Notes: generated by a model from the sequence alone, not told the origin. A DNA stretch of 46,149 nt from Armatimonadetes bacterium JP3_11 (GCA_002254605.1 NKPV01000005.1:1-46149), one strand, 5' to 3'; shown: positions 1-9,430, counted from the first letter of the stretch. Program-made: numbers and translations.

Positions 1-444
1 ACAGATCTGTGTCGGCAGCACGATTCGCGTCAGGTAGGTCGTCAGGGCAAGCCTGTCGGCGTCGAAGCCGGGAAACATGAGCGCAACGGCAATTGGCGCC
101 GCGAATTCCAGCAGCACCACCAACGCCGTAGTGATGCTGACCATCACCGTTGCGACGATAGAGAACACGCGCCACGCCTCGTCCTTGCGTCCTTGCTCCC
201 AGTAGCCCGAAAACACGGGCATCAGCGACGAGGAGAGCGCGCCGCCTGCCACCATAAAGAAGAGCAAATCGGGCAACTGGAACGCTGCGCGATAGGCGTC
301 GGTCAGCTCGTTCTGTCCGAAGCGATAAGCGATTACAGTGTCACGCAGCATCCCCAGCACACGGCTGGCGAAAATCGCGGTCATCATCACCGCCGAAGCC
401 CGCGCCCAACTGTAGCCCGCTGTTTGACCCTCAGAGTCCTTCAT
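1..444 (-). CDS. murJ: Lipid II flippase MurJ (MviN family), N-terminal part, truncated by window edge
   Basis: Reverse-strand translation from ATG at 444: [82 protein letters not shown]..., a typical MurJ N-terminus; open to window start. Confidence 0.9.
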   Translation of the reverse strand, partial: MKDSEGQTAGYSWARASAVMMTAIFASRVLGMLRDTVIAYRFGQNELTDAYRAAFQLPDLLFFMVAGGALSSSLMPVFSGYWEQGRKDEAWRVFSIVATVMVSITTALVVLLEFAAPIAVALMFPGFDADRLALTTYLTRIVLPTQIC

Positions 445-760
445 CGCGCGCAACCAGTTTCAGCCCCACCACCCCAATCACGATTAATCCGATAAAAAAC
501 AGTCGCCAGAAATCGCGCGGCTCCTTGAACCAGAAGATCCCTACAATCGCTACGCCCACCGCACCAATCCCCACCCACACGGCATATGCCGTGCCGATAG
601 GGATCTTGCGTATTGCCAGCGAGAGGAACCAGAAACTCGCCCAAGCGGTCGTCAGCGCAACGATGGTCGGCGTAAGTCGCGTGAAGCCGTTTGAGAACTT
701 CAGCGCTGTCGCCCACACGATTTCCAAAAGCCCAGCGATTAGCAGAAAAAGCCACGCCAT
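431..760 (-). CDS. Small multidrug resistance (SMR/SugE-like) transporter
   Basis: 109 aa [29 protein letters not shown]...[20 protein letters not shown]...; SMR signature ([21 protein letters not shown]); overlaps murJ start by 14 nt. Confidence 0.9.
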   Translation of the reverse strand: MAWLFLLIAGLLEIVWATALKFSNGFTRLTPTIVALTTAWASFWFLSLAIRKIPIGTAYAVWVGIGAVGVAIVGIFWFKEPRDFWRLFFIGLIVIGVVGLKLVARDEGL

Positions 761-821
761 GCGCAGGAAAGTATACCGCGTTCGGGTGTATGCGTACGGT
801 TCAGGTACAATTGACGCTACG

Positions 822-2711
822 ATGCCCGATTTCGATGTGATTGTGGTGGGGTCAGGGCACGCAGGATGTGAGGCGGCTTTGGCAGTGGCGCGCATGGGCT
901 GTCGCGTCGCAGTAATCACGCTCAACATCCAGCGCACCGCCCACATGCCCTGCAACTGCTCCATTGGGGGACCTGCCAAGGGGCACCTCGTGCGCGAGAT
1001 CGACGCGCTAGGCGGTCAGATGGGCGTCAACATCGACCGCACCCTCACGCATATCCGCCATGTGGGCACAGGCAAGGGACCCGCGGTGCGCACCCTCCGC
1101 GCCCACGCCGATAAAGCCCTCTATCCCGCCGAAATGTTGCGCACACTCCAAAGCCAAGCGAACCTGACCTTGATCGAAGGTTCGGTGGAATCGCTGATTG
1201 TACGGGATGGTGTGTGTGCGGGGGTAATAGCGCGTTTGCAAGCAGGTGGAAACAACAATACGCAGGGGATAGAACTCCACGCGGCGGCGGTCGTCCTCAC
1301 CACGGGCACCTTTTTGAACGGGCTGTGCCATATCGGGGAGCAGAAAATCCGCGCCGCTCGGTTTGGGGACCAGCCGTCAGTGGGGCTGACAGAATCCTTG
1401 CGCCAGTTGGGGTTCCGCATCGGTAGGTTCAAGACCGGCACCACCCCGCGAATCGATAAAAAGAGCGTGGATCTTTCAAAGCTCCAGGAAGTCCCTTCGG
1501 AGCCGTGCCCGCCGTTCTCGTATCTGCACGACGCGCTTAACCCGCCACGCCCCTTGCTCCCGTGTTGGCAGACCGCCACCAACGAACGCACCCACGCCGT
1601 CATTCGCGCGAATCTGCATCGGTCGGCGATGTACGGGGGGCACATTACGGGCATCGGTCCGCGCTACTGCCCCAGCATCGAAGATAAAATCGTGCGTTTC
1701 CCCGACAAAGACCACCATCCCGTGTTCCTGGAGCAGGAATACTGGGACAGCGACGAGCTTTATGTGCAGGGGATGTCCACCAGCTTGCCTGCGGAGGTGC
1801 AACTGGAGTTCCTGCGCACGCTGGCGGGGCTGGAGGAGGTTGTGATGATTCGCCCCGGCTACGCGGTGGAGTACGATATGGTGTATCCCGACCAGCTTTA
1901 CCCGACGCTGATGACCAAAACGGTGCGCGGGCTGTTTTTGGCGGGGCAGATTAATGGCACATCGGGCTACGAGGAGGCGGCGGCGCAGGGCTTGGTGGCG
2001 GGTATCAACGCCGCATTATATGCCCAAAAGCGCGAGCCGCTCGTGTTAGACCGCGCCAGCAGCTATATCGGCGTATTAATCGACGATTTGGTGACCAAAG
2101 GCGTGGAAGACCCTTATCGGATGCTGACAGGGCGTGCGGAACATCGGCTCCACCTGCGCCACGACAACGCCGACGAACGCCTCACCCCGATTGCGCGAGA
2201 GTTGGGACTGGCGTGCGACACGCGATGGCGACGATTCCGCGAGCGTCAAACGCAACTGCAAGCGGAACTGGACACCCTGCGCCGACTGGAGATTAGCGGC
2301 AAGCACAACCCCCAGCTGCAATCCCTGGGCGGAACGCCCGTGAACACGCGAATCTCGGCACTGGAGTACCTGCGCCGCCCTGAAGCGAGTTATACGATGC
2401 TGCAGCAGCTGTTCCCTGATGCCTTGCGCGCTCCTGCCGAAGTCGCCGAGCGGGTGGCGATCATCGCGAAATACGATATCTACTTACGCAAGCAACAGCA
2501 ACAGATCGAACAGATGCGCAAAGTGGAACACTGGCTCATCCCCGATGATATCGATTACCAATCGCTCAAGGCGATTTCCAAAGAGTCACGCGAGAAGTTG
2601 GCGCGTGTGCGTCCCCGAACAATCGGGCAAGCCGCGCGCATCCCCGGCATTCGCCCTGCCGATGTGGCGTGCCTAATGGTCTACCTAAAAGCACGCGGGG
2701 CGTATAAATAA
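822..2711 (+). CDS. mnmG: tRNA uridine-5-carboxymethylaminomethyl(34) synthesis enzyme MnmG (GidA)
   Basis: [35 protein letters not shown]...[21 protein letters not shown]...FKTGTTPRI...[24 protein letters not shown]; true start internal to the listed ORF. Confidence 0.97.
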   Translation: MPDFDVIVVGSGHAGCEAALAVARMGCRVAVITLNIQRTAHMPCNCSIGGPAKGHLVREIDALGGQMGVNIDRTLTHIRHVGTGKGPAVRTLRAHADKALYPAEMLRTLQSQANLTLIEGSVESLIVRDGVCAGVIARLQAGGNNNTQGIELHAAAVVLTTGTFLNGLCHIGEQKIRAARFGDQPSVGLTESLRQLGFRIGRFKTGTTPRIDKKSVDLSKLQEVPSEPCPPFSYLHDALNPPRPLLPCWQTATNERTHAVIRANLHRSAMYGGHITGIGPRYCPSIEDKIVRFPDKDHHPVFLEQEYWDSDELYVQGMSTSLPAEVQLEFLRTLAGLEEVVMIRPGYAVEYDMVYPDQLYPTLMTKTVRGLFLAGQINGTSGYEEAAAQGLVAGINAALYAQKREPLVLDRASSYIGVLIDDLVTKGVEDPYRMLTGRAEHRLHLRHDNADERLTPIARELGLACDTRWRRFRERQTQLQAELDTLRRLEISGKHNPQLQSLGGTPVNTRISALEYLRRPEASYTMLQQLFPDALRAPAEVAERVAIIAKYDIYLRKQQQQIEQMRKVEHWLIPDDIDYQSLKAISKESREKLARVRPRTIGQAARIPGIRPADVACLMVYLKARGAYK

Positions 2712-2809
2712 CACGACTTGAGCCCGTGAACTTTTTAGGAGAACGTGCGTCGAACCCTCTGGCAGAGAGCGGTTGCTTTCTGACTAATTCTCTGAAGGAG
2801 GAGTATGTA

Positions 2810-3328
2810 ATGAAGCGTAAACTGTTGTGGCTTGGAGCAATCGGCGCGGTCGCCGCGCTGGCGTATGCCCAGACGGTTATCGTGCGCGGAGCGATAGGGT
2901 ATGGCTTGGCAGGGGCGCAAGATGCGGAGCGTCCGAACGCTCAGTTCCGATTCGTGGCGAAGCAGGTGGTGTTTAACAACCAGTCGCACACCGGCGGCAG
3001 TTTCGAAATCGAGGTGCGCGGTGAGAATGCCCTGACCGTGGTGCATTTACCGAATGTGAACCGTCTGGAAGTCGACGCCGCGAACGGCGTGGCGGTCTTC
3101 TCGGGGCGCGGTTGGATTGCGCAGCGCACGCGGCAAGGGGTGCGCCGAACGCAGGGCATCGTGACCGTGCGTGTCGCGGATAATCGCGAGGCAGACAGCA
3201 CGGAAGGCGACCCCGACACGATTGCCGTAGCGTTCCGCACGGCGCCTGACGCAGAGCCGGCGTTCACCTATCGTGGCGTCGTATGGCGCGGCGACATTCG
3301 CGTGTTTGAAGAGACGCGCTCGCGCTAA
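2810..3328 (+). CDS. Hypothetical secreted protein
   Basis: MKRKLLWLGAIGAVAALAYAQTVIV... signal-peptide-like N-terminus, AAGGAGGAG SD before ATG 2810. Confidence 0.7.
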   Translation: MKRKLLWLGAIGAVAALAYAQTVIVRGAIGYGLAGAQDAERPNAQFRFVAKQVVFNNQSHTGGSFEIEVRGENALTVVHLPNVNRLEVDAANGVAVFSGRGWIAQRTRQGVRRTQGIVTVRVADNREADSTEGDPDTIAVAFRTAPDAEPAFTYRGVVWRGDIRVFEETRSR

Positions 3329-3350
3329 CGCGACGCGGAACACACGCTCC

Positions 3351-3383
3351 ACTCCTGCTCCTTGTAAAGGAGCAGGAGTTTTT
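3351..3383 (+). terminator. Rho-independent terminator
   Basis: Perfect 13-bp stem ACTCCTGCTCCTT / AAGGAGCAGGAGT, 3-nt loop, followed by T-run, 23 nt after stop of the 2810-3328 gene. Confidence 0.88.
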
Positions 3384-3393
3384 AATGGAAGGC

Positions 3394-3421
3394 AGCGCCG
3401 GGAGTGGGCGTTCCCGGCGCT
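3394..3421. repeat. Perfect 10-bp inverted repeat (hairpin) between convergent genes
   Basis: AGCGCCGGGA (3394-3403) / TCCCGGCGCT (3412-3421). Confidence 0.7.
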
Positions 3422-3458
3422 GTGGGTGTAGGGCGCGTGCGTGGGAGGGATGATAAAC

Positions 3459-3647
3459 TTAATCGGCATGCGCCTGCTGGAGGCGCTGGGCGAATCGACG
3501 CCCCGCATCGTCGATTCGCGCCAGCGACTCGCTTAGCGCGACTTGCACCCCGCATTGCAAATCGCGCTCAGCAGGAGGAGGTACAGGCATGCAAATCCTC
3601 ACCAACCCCACCGGCATGCGCACCACGCGGTAGTTTTTAGGCGGCAT
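3459..3647 (-). CDS. Small hypothetical protein, translationally coupled to upstream gene
   Basis: MPPKNYRVVRMPVGLVRICMPVPPPAERDLQCGVQVALSESLARIDDAGRRFAQRLQQAHAD; ATG overlaps the 3' end of the preceding gene. Confidence 0.45.
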   Translation of the reverse strand: MPPKNYRVVRMPVGLVRICMPVPPPAERDLQCGVQVALSESLARIDDAGRRFAQRLQQAHAD

Positions 3648-3858
3648 CGTCCCAATCTTCTGTCCCCTTAGACAGTTCGACACGCCTTGCAGGTTCCGCT
3701 GAGCCGTAGTCCCAATTATCGCAATCCAGCCGACGGCAATACAACATCCGCTGCACCCGCCCATCCGCCATCTCCACATCGGCGATGTCCGCAAAGCGGC
3801 ACCGCGTGCAGAGCTCCGGCTCAATAAGGCGCACGACCTTCAGTTCGCGCTTGGACAT
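3637..3858 (-). CDS. Small cysteine-rich (putative metal-binding) protein
   Basis: MSKRELKVVRLIEPELCTRCRFADIADVEMADGRVQRMLYCRRLDCDNWDYGSAEPARRVELSKGTEDWDDAA; CxxC plus CxxxxC; AGGGAAGA SD. Confidence 0.55.
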   Translation of the reverse strand: MSKRELKVVRLIEPELCTRCRFADIADVEMADGRVQRMLYCRRLDCDNWDYGSAEPARRVELSKGTEDWDDAA

Positions 3859-4023
3859 GTTCTTCCCTCGCTGTATGGTTTCGGAAGGCGTTGCCCACCG
3901 AAGGCAATTATCGGCTATTGGACAGCGAGAATGCAGGGGCAGGTTCCGTGTAGAATTGCGAGTTTTCACACGCCTCGAGGTGGGGAGCGCTTCTTGCCGC
4001 TTGAAGTATCATGGAGCATAGGG

Positions 4024-4851
4024 ATGAGATACTATCGTTTTGCAAGGCATGTGACGCAGTTGTGGTCGCGTCATGCGGTGCCGCGCCATGCAGCGGCGTT
4101 AGCGTTTTTCACGATGTTGACTCTGGCGCCTTTACTGTTGAGCCTGACGGGTGTAGCGGGCTACTTTTTGGGGGGCGATTCGGTAGCACAGCAGATCGTT
4201 TCCAGCGTGCGTCGCGGATTGGGCGAGCAAGTGGCGCAGGGCATCGAACAGCTCATCCAGCGCACGGTGCTACAGGGTTCGGGGGCAGGAGCGACGCTGG
4301 CGGGGCTGTTGCTTGCGCTCTGGGGCGCATCGGGGCTGATGCAGAGCCTCAAAGCCTCCCTGGACGCCCTGTGGGATGCGCCGCCGCATTCCGAGAGCGG
4401 GATCAAGAACTGGCTAATTACGCGCCTGATAGGGGCAAGCGGGGTTTTGCTCTTGAGCGTGTTGCTGCTGCTCAGCGTCGTTCTGGAGGTGGTGCTTTCT
4501 GCTGCGCGAACGCATCTGCCTGAACAGCTGCCTGTTCTCTATTGGCTTGGCTGGGCGCTCAATCGGTCGCTCCTGCCCGCGTTGCTTATTCTGGGGAGTA
4601 CGCTGCTCTATTGGTTGCTGCCTGCGGTACGCCCACACTTTCGGGACGCTTTGCTGGGAGCGACGCTTTGCACACTCTTACTGATGGGTATGCGCACCCT
4701 CATAAGCCTCTACTTGACCCACTCCAGCGTCGCCACTCTTTACGGTTCGGCTGGGTCGCTCGTCGCGCTGCTTTTGTGGGTCTACTTCTCCGCACAGGCG
4801 TTTTTTCTGGGCGCGCTCCTCGGAGTCGCGCGACGACAATTGGAAACATAA
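4024..4851 (+). CDS. YihY/BrkB family membrane protein
   Basis: MRYYRFARHVTQLWSRHAVPRHAAALAFFTMLTLAPLLLSL...GASGLMQSLKASLDALWD...YGSAGSLVALLLWVYFSAQAFFLGA. Confidence 0.9.
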   Translation: MRYYRFARHVTQLWSRHAVPRHAAALAFFTMLTLAPLLLSLTGVAGYFLGGDSVAQQIVSSVRRGLGEQVAQGIEQLIQRTVLQGSGAGATLAGLLLALWGASGLMQSLKASLDALWDAPPHSESGIKNWLITRLIGASGVLLLSVLLLLSVVLEVVLSAARTHLPEQLPVLYWLGWALNRSLLPALLILGSTLLYWLLPAVRPHFRDALLGATLCTLLLMGMRTLISLYLTHSSVATLYGSAGSLVALLLWVYFSAQAFFLGALLGVARRQLET

Positions 4852-4912
4852 AATCGCGTCATAGCAGGATTCCCTGACCGCCCGGTCGAAACTATCATGC
4901 GGAGACGACACC

Positions 4913-7300
4913 ATGAGCCATTCGTGCTGGGTATTCGGGCTAACGACGGCGTTGCTCCCGCTTTTGATTGTTGGGGCGTCGGTCTCGGAGAAGCGATATG
5001 TGGGGATGCGTGTGGTGAACGGCGTGCTTGTCCCCAGCCCACCGCCTGTGGATGAGCGCAATCCCGACACGGGGCTGCAGAAAGCGTTTCCTGCAATCAT
5101 TCAGCCTGACGACAACCCCACCACCCCCGAAAAGGTGGAACTGGGTCGGCTGCTCTTTTTTGATCCCATCCTGTCGGACGATAACGCGATGTCGTGTGCG
5201 CACTGTCATCATCCGCATCTCGGTTTCTCTGACGGGCTGCCGCGCTCGTTGGGGCGAGGCGCGAGGGGCGCAGGGCGCGAACGCCAAGGCGGAATCGAAC
5301 TCACGCGCGGCGCACCCACTCTGTGGAACACGGTCTACAACCATCGCCAATTTTGGGATGGGCGTGCGGCACACCTTGAGGAGCAGGCGCGCATGGTCAT
5401 CACGACTCCCGAAGAGGTCAACGCTGACCCTGATGAACTCGTGCGCGAGCTGAAAGCCATTCCCGAATATCGCACTTTGTTCGATAAAGCGTTCGGCGGC
5501 AAAAACGGCGAGGCGATTACCTTCAAGAACATCACCTACGCCCTCGCGGCGTTTGAGCGCACGCTCGTCAGTTTCAACTCACGCTTTGACCGCTATGCCG
5601 CAGGCGATGGAAGCGCACTGACCCCCCAAGAGAAACGGGGGCTGAAACTGTTCCTCTCGCCCAAGACGCGCTGCAACGAATGTCACGGACTACCCACCTT
5701 CGCCAACCGTGATTTTAAAGTCATCGGCGTGCCCAACCCACCCGATGGACCGAAGGATGTGCCGAAAGAAGGCGCCGAGAAAGGACGCGGCGGCGGACCA
5801 CAGGGCGCGTTCAAGATTCCTACCCTGCGGAACATCGCACTCACCGCCCCCTACATGCACAACGGCGTATTCGCAACCCTCGAAGAGGTGCTGGATTTCT
5901 ATTCAGGCGGTGGGGGACGCGGGTTAGGACTCGATGTGCCCCTACAAGACGACAAAATCCGTAAGTTCCATCTGACGCCGCAGGAAAAAGCGGATATTAT
6001 CGCGTTCCTGCTTGCGCTGACCGACGAGAGCGCACTGCCCGAAATCCCAGAGCGTGTGCCTTCAGGGTTGCCTGTGGTCAGACCGCAGGTTCCCCACCTG
6101 CCGACAAAACTGAATATCAACAGCCCCGAACTCCAACGGCTCAAACAGATGCACCGCCGCGCCAGTGGCTTGGACACTCCTGTCCAAGCACCACCTCGTT
6201 CGCGTGGCTTGGACGGTTCTGAACGGGCACAGCCTCGTCGCTTGGCGATGCACGCTCAAGTGCCCCTTCGTGGCAATCGGCAGGAGTGGACGGACAAGGC
6301 TGTGCGTGCTACGGGGCGTGTGGTGGAGGTGCGTCCGGGCGAGAGCATTCAAGAAGCGGTTGACCGTGCCGGACGCAATGGCGTCGTGCGCATTTATCCA
6401 GGAACCTATCACGAGAATGTGTTGGTAATCCATCACGGCGTGACGATAGAAGGCATTATTCACAACGGTAAGCGTCCCGTGCTGGATGGGCGCAACCTCC
6501 TGCCCGATGCGATTTCAGGACTGGGCAACGACTTCACGGTGATGAACCTCGAAATCCGCAACTATCAGGGCAACGGCGTCGTCGTACATAAGGCGCGCAA
6601 TGTCATCTACCGCAACTTGATTTTGCACAACACAGGGCTGTACGGCGTCTATCCGATTGAGTGCGAGGGCGTACTGGTGGAAGACTGTAAAGTATCGGGC
6701 GCGAAGGATGCGGGCATCTATGTCGGTCAGTCGCGCAACATCCTCGTGCGGCGCAACGAGGCGTTCCAGAATGTGACCGGCATCGAAATCGAAAACTGCG
6801 TCAACGCTATCGTGGAAGAGAACGATGTACATAACAACACGGGCGGGATCCTCGTGTTCCTGCTGCCGTTCAATCCCTCTAAGGTGCAGGATGGCTGTAT
6901 CGTGCGGCGTAATCGTGTGATTAATAACAACACCCCGAACTTCGCCGACCCCGAAGCGATTGTGAGCAATGTGTTGAAAGGCACAGGGATTATGATTCTG
7001 GCAGCCGACAATACGGAGGTCTACGAGAACGAAATTGTCGGCAACGGCACTTTCGGAGTGATGGTGGTTAGCCTGCGCCAGCTGTTCCCGGAGCCGACGC
7101 CGTTGGATGTGGAGCCATACCCTGATGGAAACCGCATTTACAACAACACCCTGCGCGACAACGCCAAAGACCCCGACGAGCGGCTCAAGCGGTTCGGCGT
7201 GCCGCCGGTGGATCTGCTCTGGGATATGACGGGCAAAAACAACCAGTGGCAGCAGCCCGATGGCTCGCGTTTTCCCCCCAACCTGCCGACGATGAAGTAG
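4913..7300 (+). CDS. Di-haem cytochrome c peroxidase (MauG/CcpA-like) fused to a right-handed parallel beta-helix (NosD/DUF1565-like) domain
   Basis: CAHCH and CNECH haem motifs, GAPTLWNTVYNHRQFWDGRA, PTLRNIALTAPYMHNGVFATLEEVL; C-terminal VRPGESIQEAVDRAGRNGVVRIYPGTYHENVLV...GVTIEG... followed by beta-helix repeats. Confidence 0.9.
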   Translation: MSHSCWVFGLTTALLPLLIVGASVSEKRYVGMRVVNGVLVPSPPPVDERNPDTGLQKAFPAIIQPDDNPTTPEKVELGRLLFFDPILSDDNAMSCAHCHHPHLGFSDGLPRSLGRGARGAGRERQGGIELTRGAPTLWNTVYNHRQFWDGRAAHLEEQARMVITTPEEVNADPDELVRELKAIPEYRTLFDKAFGGKNGEAITFKNITYALAAFERTLVSFNSRFDRYAAGDGSALTPQEKRGLKLFLSPKTRCNECHGLPTFANRDFKVIGVPNPPDGPKDVPKEGAEKGRGGGPQGAFKIPTLRNIALTAPYMHNGVFATLEEVLDFYSGGGGRGLGLDVPLQDDKIRKFHLTPQEKADIIAFLLALTDESALPEIPERVPSGLPVVRPQVPHLPTKLNINSPELQRLKQMHRRASGLDTPVQAPPRSRGLDGSERAQPRRLAMHAQVPLRGNRQEWTDKAVRATGRVVEVRPGESIQEAVDRAGRNGVVRIYPGTYHENVLVIHHGVTIEGIIHNGKRPVLDGRNLLPDAISGLGNDFTVMNLEIRNYQGNGVVVHKARNVIYRNLILHNTGLYGVYPIECEGVLVEDCKVSGAKDAGIYVGQSRNILVRRNEAFQNVTGIEIENCVNAIVEENDVHNNTGGILVFLLPFNPSKVQDGCIVRRNRVINNNTPNFADPEAIVSNVLKGTGIMILAADNTEVYENEIVGNGTFGVMVVSLRQLFPEPTPLDVEPYPDGNRIYNNTLRDNAKDPDERLKRFGVPPVDLLWDMTGKNNQWQQPDGSRFPPNLPTMK
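6165..6274. repeat. Three degenerate ~33-39-bp units with palindromic cores inside the fusion-gene linker
   Basis: GTGGCTTGGACACTCCTGTCCAAGCACCACCTCGTTCGC / GTGGCTTGGACGGTTCTGAACGGGCACAGCCTCGTCGC / TTGGCGATGCACGCTCAAGTGCCCCTTCGTGGC; first unit has perfect 9-bp stem GCTTGGACA-CTCC-TGTCCAAGC (6168-6189). Confidence 0.6.
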
Positions 7301-7410
7301 GGAACATCGCCCGATGCGTGGTCAAATTGCCCCAATTCGAGGCGAATTTGAACCTAAACGCCCTAAAGTTTAGCAGGAATCGTGATACATGTCGGGTAAA
7401 TTACGCGCAA

Positions 7411-7450
7411 CACAGGTGAATGAACCTGTGAATCCATTCATAGGAGGGAG
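7411..7450 (+). promoter_or_regulatory. Candidate alternative hairpins in 5' UTR immediately before SD
   Basis: CACAGGT(7411-7417)/ACCTGTG(7424-7430) overlaps TGAATG(7417-7422)/CATTCA(7435-7440); SD AGGAGGGAGG at 7442-7451. Confidence 0.4.
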
Positions 7451-7454
7451 GCTT

Positions 7455-7646
7455 ATGCAATTCTACAGCGTGAAAGAGCGCAAGATGGTCGATGTACCTG
7501 ACAACCAGGTGAAGACCCAGAAGTACGAGCGCACTACCAAGTCGGGCAAGAAGCAGGTGCGCTATGCCCTGAAAGCCGAGTACAACGGGCAAAAGCTCAC
7601 GAAGTTCGTCGACGAGGCGACCTACAAAAAGTTCGGCGGGAAGTAA
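7455..7646 (+). CDS. Small basic protein (63 aa), unknown function
   Basis: MQFYSVKERKMVDVPDNQVKTQKYERTTKSGKKQVRYALKAEYNGQKLTKFVDEATYKKFGGK; strong SD. Confidence 0.75.
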   Translation: MQFYSVKERKMVDVPDNQVKTQKYERTTKSGKKQVRYALKAEYNGQKLTKFVDEATYKKFGGK

Positions 7647-7659
7647 GGGCAACTTGGAT

Positions 7660-7700
7660 ACAGCCCCCCTATCCTGCGCAAGGAACGGGGGGCTGTCGGT
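7660..7700 (+). terminator. Probable terminator hairpin
   Basis: ACAGCCCCCC (7660-7669) / GGGGGGCTGT (7687-7696) 10-bp stem just after stop at 7646; weak T-tract. Confidence 0.55.
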
Positions 7701-7755
7701 TTCCAAAAGACAGGGGGGGCAGCATTTCCGAAAGCAGTTAAGGTATCCTTTTCTA

Positions 7756-8334
7756 ATGAAGCCCATGTCTGCCGCGACTTCCCGTCTGAAATCGGAGACG
7801 CGTCGTAAACGCCGCTGGACAGAGGGGGACTTACTTGACCTCCCTGACGACGGGCGCAAGTACGAACTGGTGAACGGGAACCTCGTGGAAGTGCCAACAG
7901 GAATGCGCCATGGCGAGATTGCCGTGGAATTGACGATAAAAATCTACTCTTATGCGAAGCCTTGGGCAATTGTTTACGATTCGAGTACCGGGTTCCGCAC
8001 AGTTCGGGGCAACATTCGCTCGCCCGATGTGTCTGTGATGCGCAAGGAACGACTCCCGGAGGGTAAATCGCCTATCGGATTTGCAGACGGCACGCCCGAC
8101 CTCGCAGTCGAAATCATCTCGCCGTCCGAAAAAACCAGCGACATCCTGGAAAAAATCGCCGAGTATTTCGAATCAGGCACGCAAGAGGTGTGGTTGCTCT
8201 TTCCTGAGCGCAAGCAGGTACATCGGTACACGGTGAATCTCGAAGTGCAAGTGCTTAACGAGAATGACATCCTCAAGGGTGAGCCAATCCTGCCTGGCTT
8301 TGAAGTGCGTGTAGGCGACCTCTTTGCGGAATAG
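7756..8334 (+). CDS. Uma2 family endonuclease-like protein (DUF820)
   Basis: RWTEGDLLDLPDDGRKYELVNGNLVEVP...SPDVSVMRKERLP...PDLAVEIISPSEKTSDILEKIAEYFESGTQEVWLLFPERKQVHRY. Confidence 0.9.
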   Translation: MKPMSAATSRLKSETRRKRRWTEGDLLDLPDDGRKYELVNGNLVEVPTGMRHGEIAVELTIKIYSYAKPWAIVYDSSTGFRTVRGNIRSPDVSVMRKERLPEGKSPIGFADGTPDLAVEIISPSEKTSDILEKIAEYFESGTQEVWLLFPERKQVHRYTVNLEVQVLNENDILKGEPILPGFEVRVGDLFAE

Positions 8335-8361
8335 GCTTACCTGCAGGGTATACTCTATCGC

Positions 8362-8940
8362 GTGAGTACGATAACGCTGCCCGAGCCAACCTTGCCGCCG
8401 ATTATCCAGCGCGTCTGGCTCGATGAGCGCAAAATCAAACGCAAAGTACGGCAGATTGCACGACAAATCGACCGCGACTATGAGGGGCTAAATCCCCACC
8501 TGGTCACGGTTATGAAGGGGGGACTGTTTTTCCTGACCGACCTCGCCCGCGCCATGACCATCCCCCACACGCTCGACTTTCTGGCAATCACGAGCTACAG
8601 TCCGCAGTCGCAATCGGGCGAGGTACGCATCACCAAAGACCTTGACGAACCCATCGCAGGCAGGCATGTCCTCATCGTGGAGGATATTTTAGACACAGGG
8701 CTGACGCTGGCGTATATCTATAAGAATTTAGAGCGGCGCAAGCCCGCCAGCCTCAAGGTGTGTGTGTTCTTAGACCGCCCCTACCGACGCCTGATCGACA
8801 TTCCCATCGCATATAAAGGGTTCGATGCGCCCGACGAGTTCCTGGTGGGCTATGGGCTGGACTGGCGGCAGCAGTACCGCAGTCTGCCCTATATCGGTAT
8901 TATCAAGTCGGAAGTGCTGCGAGCAGAGATGAACGGCTAA
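8362..8940 (+). CDS. hpt: Hypoxanthine phosphoribosyltransferase
   Basis: GTG start; HLVTVMKGGLFFLTDLARAM...VLIVEDILDTGLTLAYI (PRPP motif)...YKGFDAPDEFLVGYGLDW...YRSLPYIGII. Confidence 0.95.
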   Translation: MSTITLPEPTLPPIIQRVWLDERKIKRKVRQIARQIDRDYEGLNPHLVTVMKGGLFFLTDLARAMTIPHTLDFLAITSYSPQSQSGEVRITKDLDEPIAGRHVLIVEDILDTGLTLAYIYKNLERRKPASLKVCVFLDRPYRRLIDIPIAYKGFDAPDEFLVGYGLDWRQQYRSLPYIGIIKSEVLRAEMNG

Positions 8941-8944
8941 GCGT

Positions 8945-9430
8945 ATGCGTTCCAGTGTGCTGATTTGGATTGGGATGCTGACCCTCGTGGCGCTGTTTAC
9001 GGCGTCGTTGGTGGCGGCGTACCAGATTAGCGGTGGCGGAGCCATTACTGGCGCGAACAAGCCGACGATTCCGCCGGAGTATCTCGTGCTGGATTCCGCC
9101 GACTTGGTGATTGAAGGGTGCATCGCGCCGTTGCCGTCGGGCGAGCAGGAGGTGCGCCTGAAGCTTTACAATACGGCGCTGTCGGCTTTGCGCGACATCA
9201 AAATGGAAGTGCTGCTGGACGGCAAGCCGCCCAAGTCGCCTGCGTCGCCTATCCAGATACGCCGATTCCCGCGTCGGCAGCAGCCCGAAGTGCGTCTGCT
9301 GTTTGACAAGACCGCCAAGCCCGACCTGACCGTGCGGGTGCGTTATCAGTGGGGGCTGATGGGTTCGGGCGCAGGCGCTGCGGAGGGAGGCACGCGGCTC
9401 ACGCCGTGTCGTCCTGACCATCGCTTATAG
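8945..9430 (+). CDS. Hypothetical membrane-anchored/secreted protein
   Basis: MRSSVLIWIGMLTLVALFTASLVAAYQISGG...; 4 nt after hpt stop. Confidence 0.6.
   Translation: MRSSVLIWIGMLTLVALFTASLVAAYQISGGGAITGANKPTIPPEYLVLDSADLVIEGCIAPLPSGEQEVRLKLYNTALSALRDIKMEVLLDGKPPKSPASPIQIRRFPRRQQPEVRLLFDKTAKPDLTVRVRYQWGLMGSGAGAAEGGTRLTPCRPDHRL

Noticed and set aside
525-821. N-terminal 99-aa extension of the mnmG ORF
   Set aside because: It is antisense to the SMR transporter gene; the MnmG family start [15 protein letters not shown] is at 822 with a -10 box just upstream.
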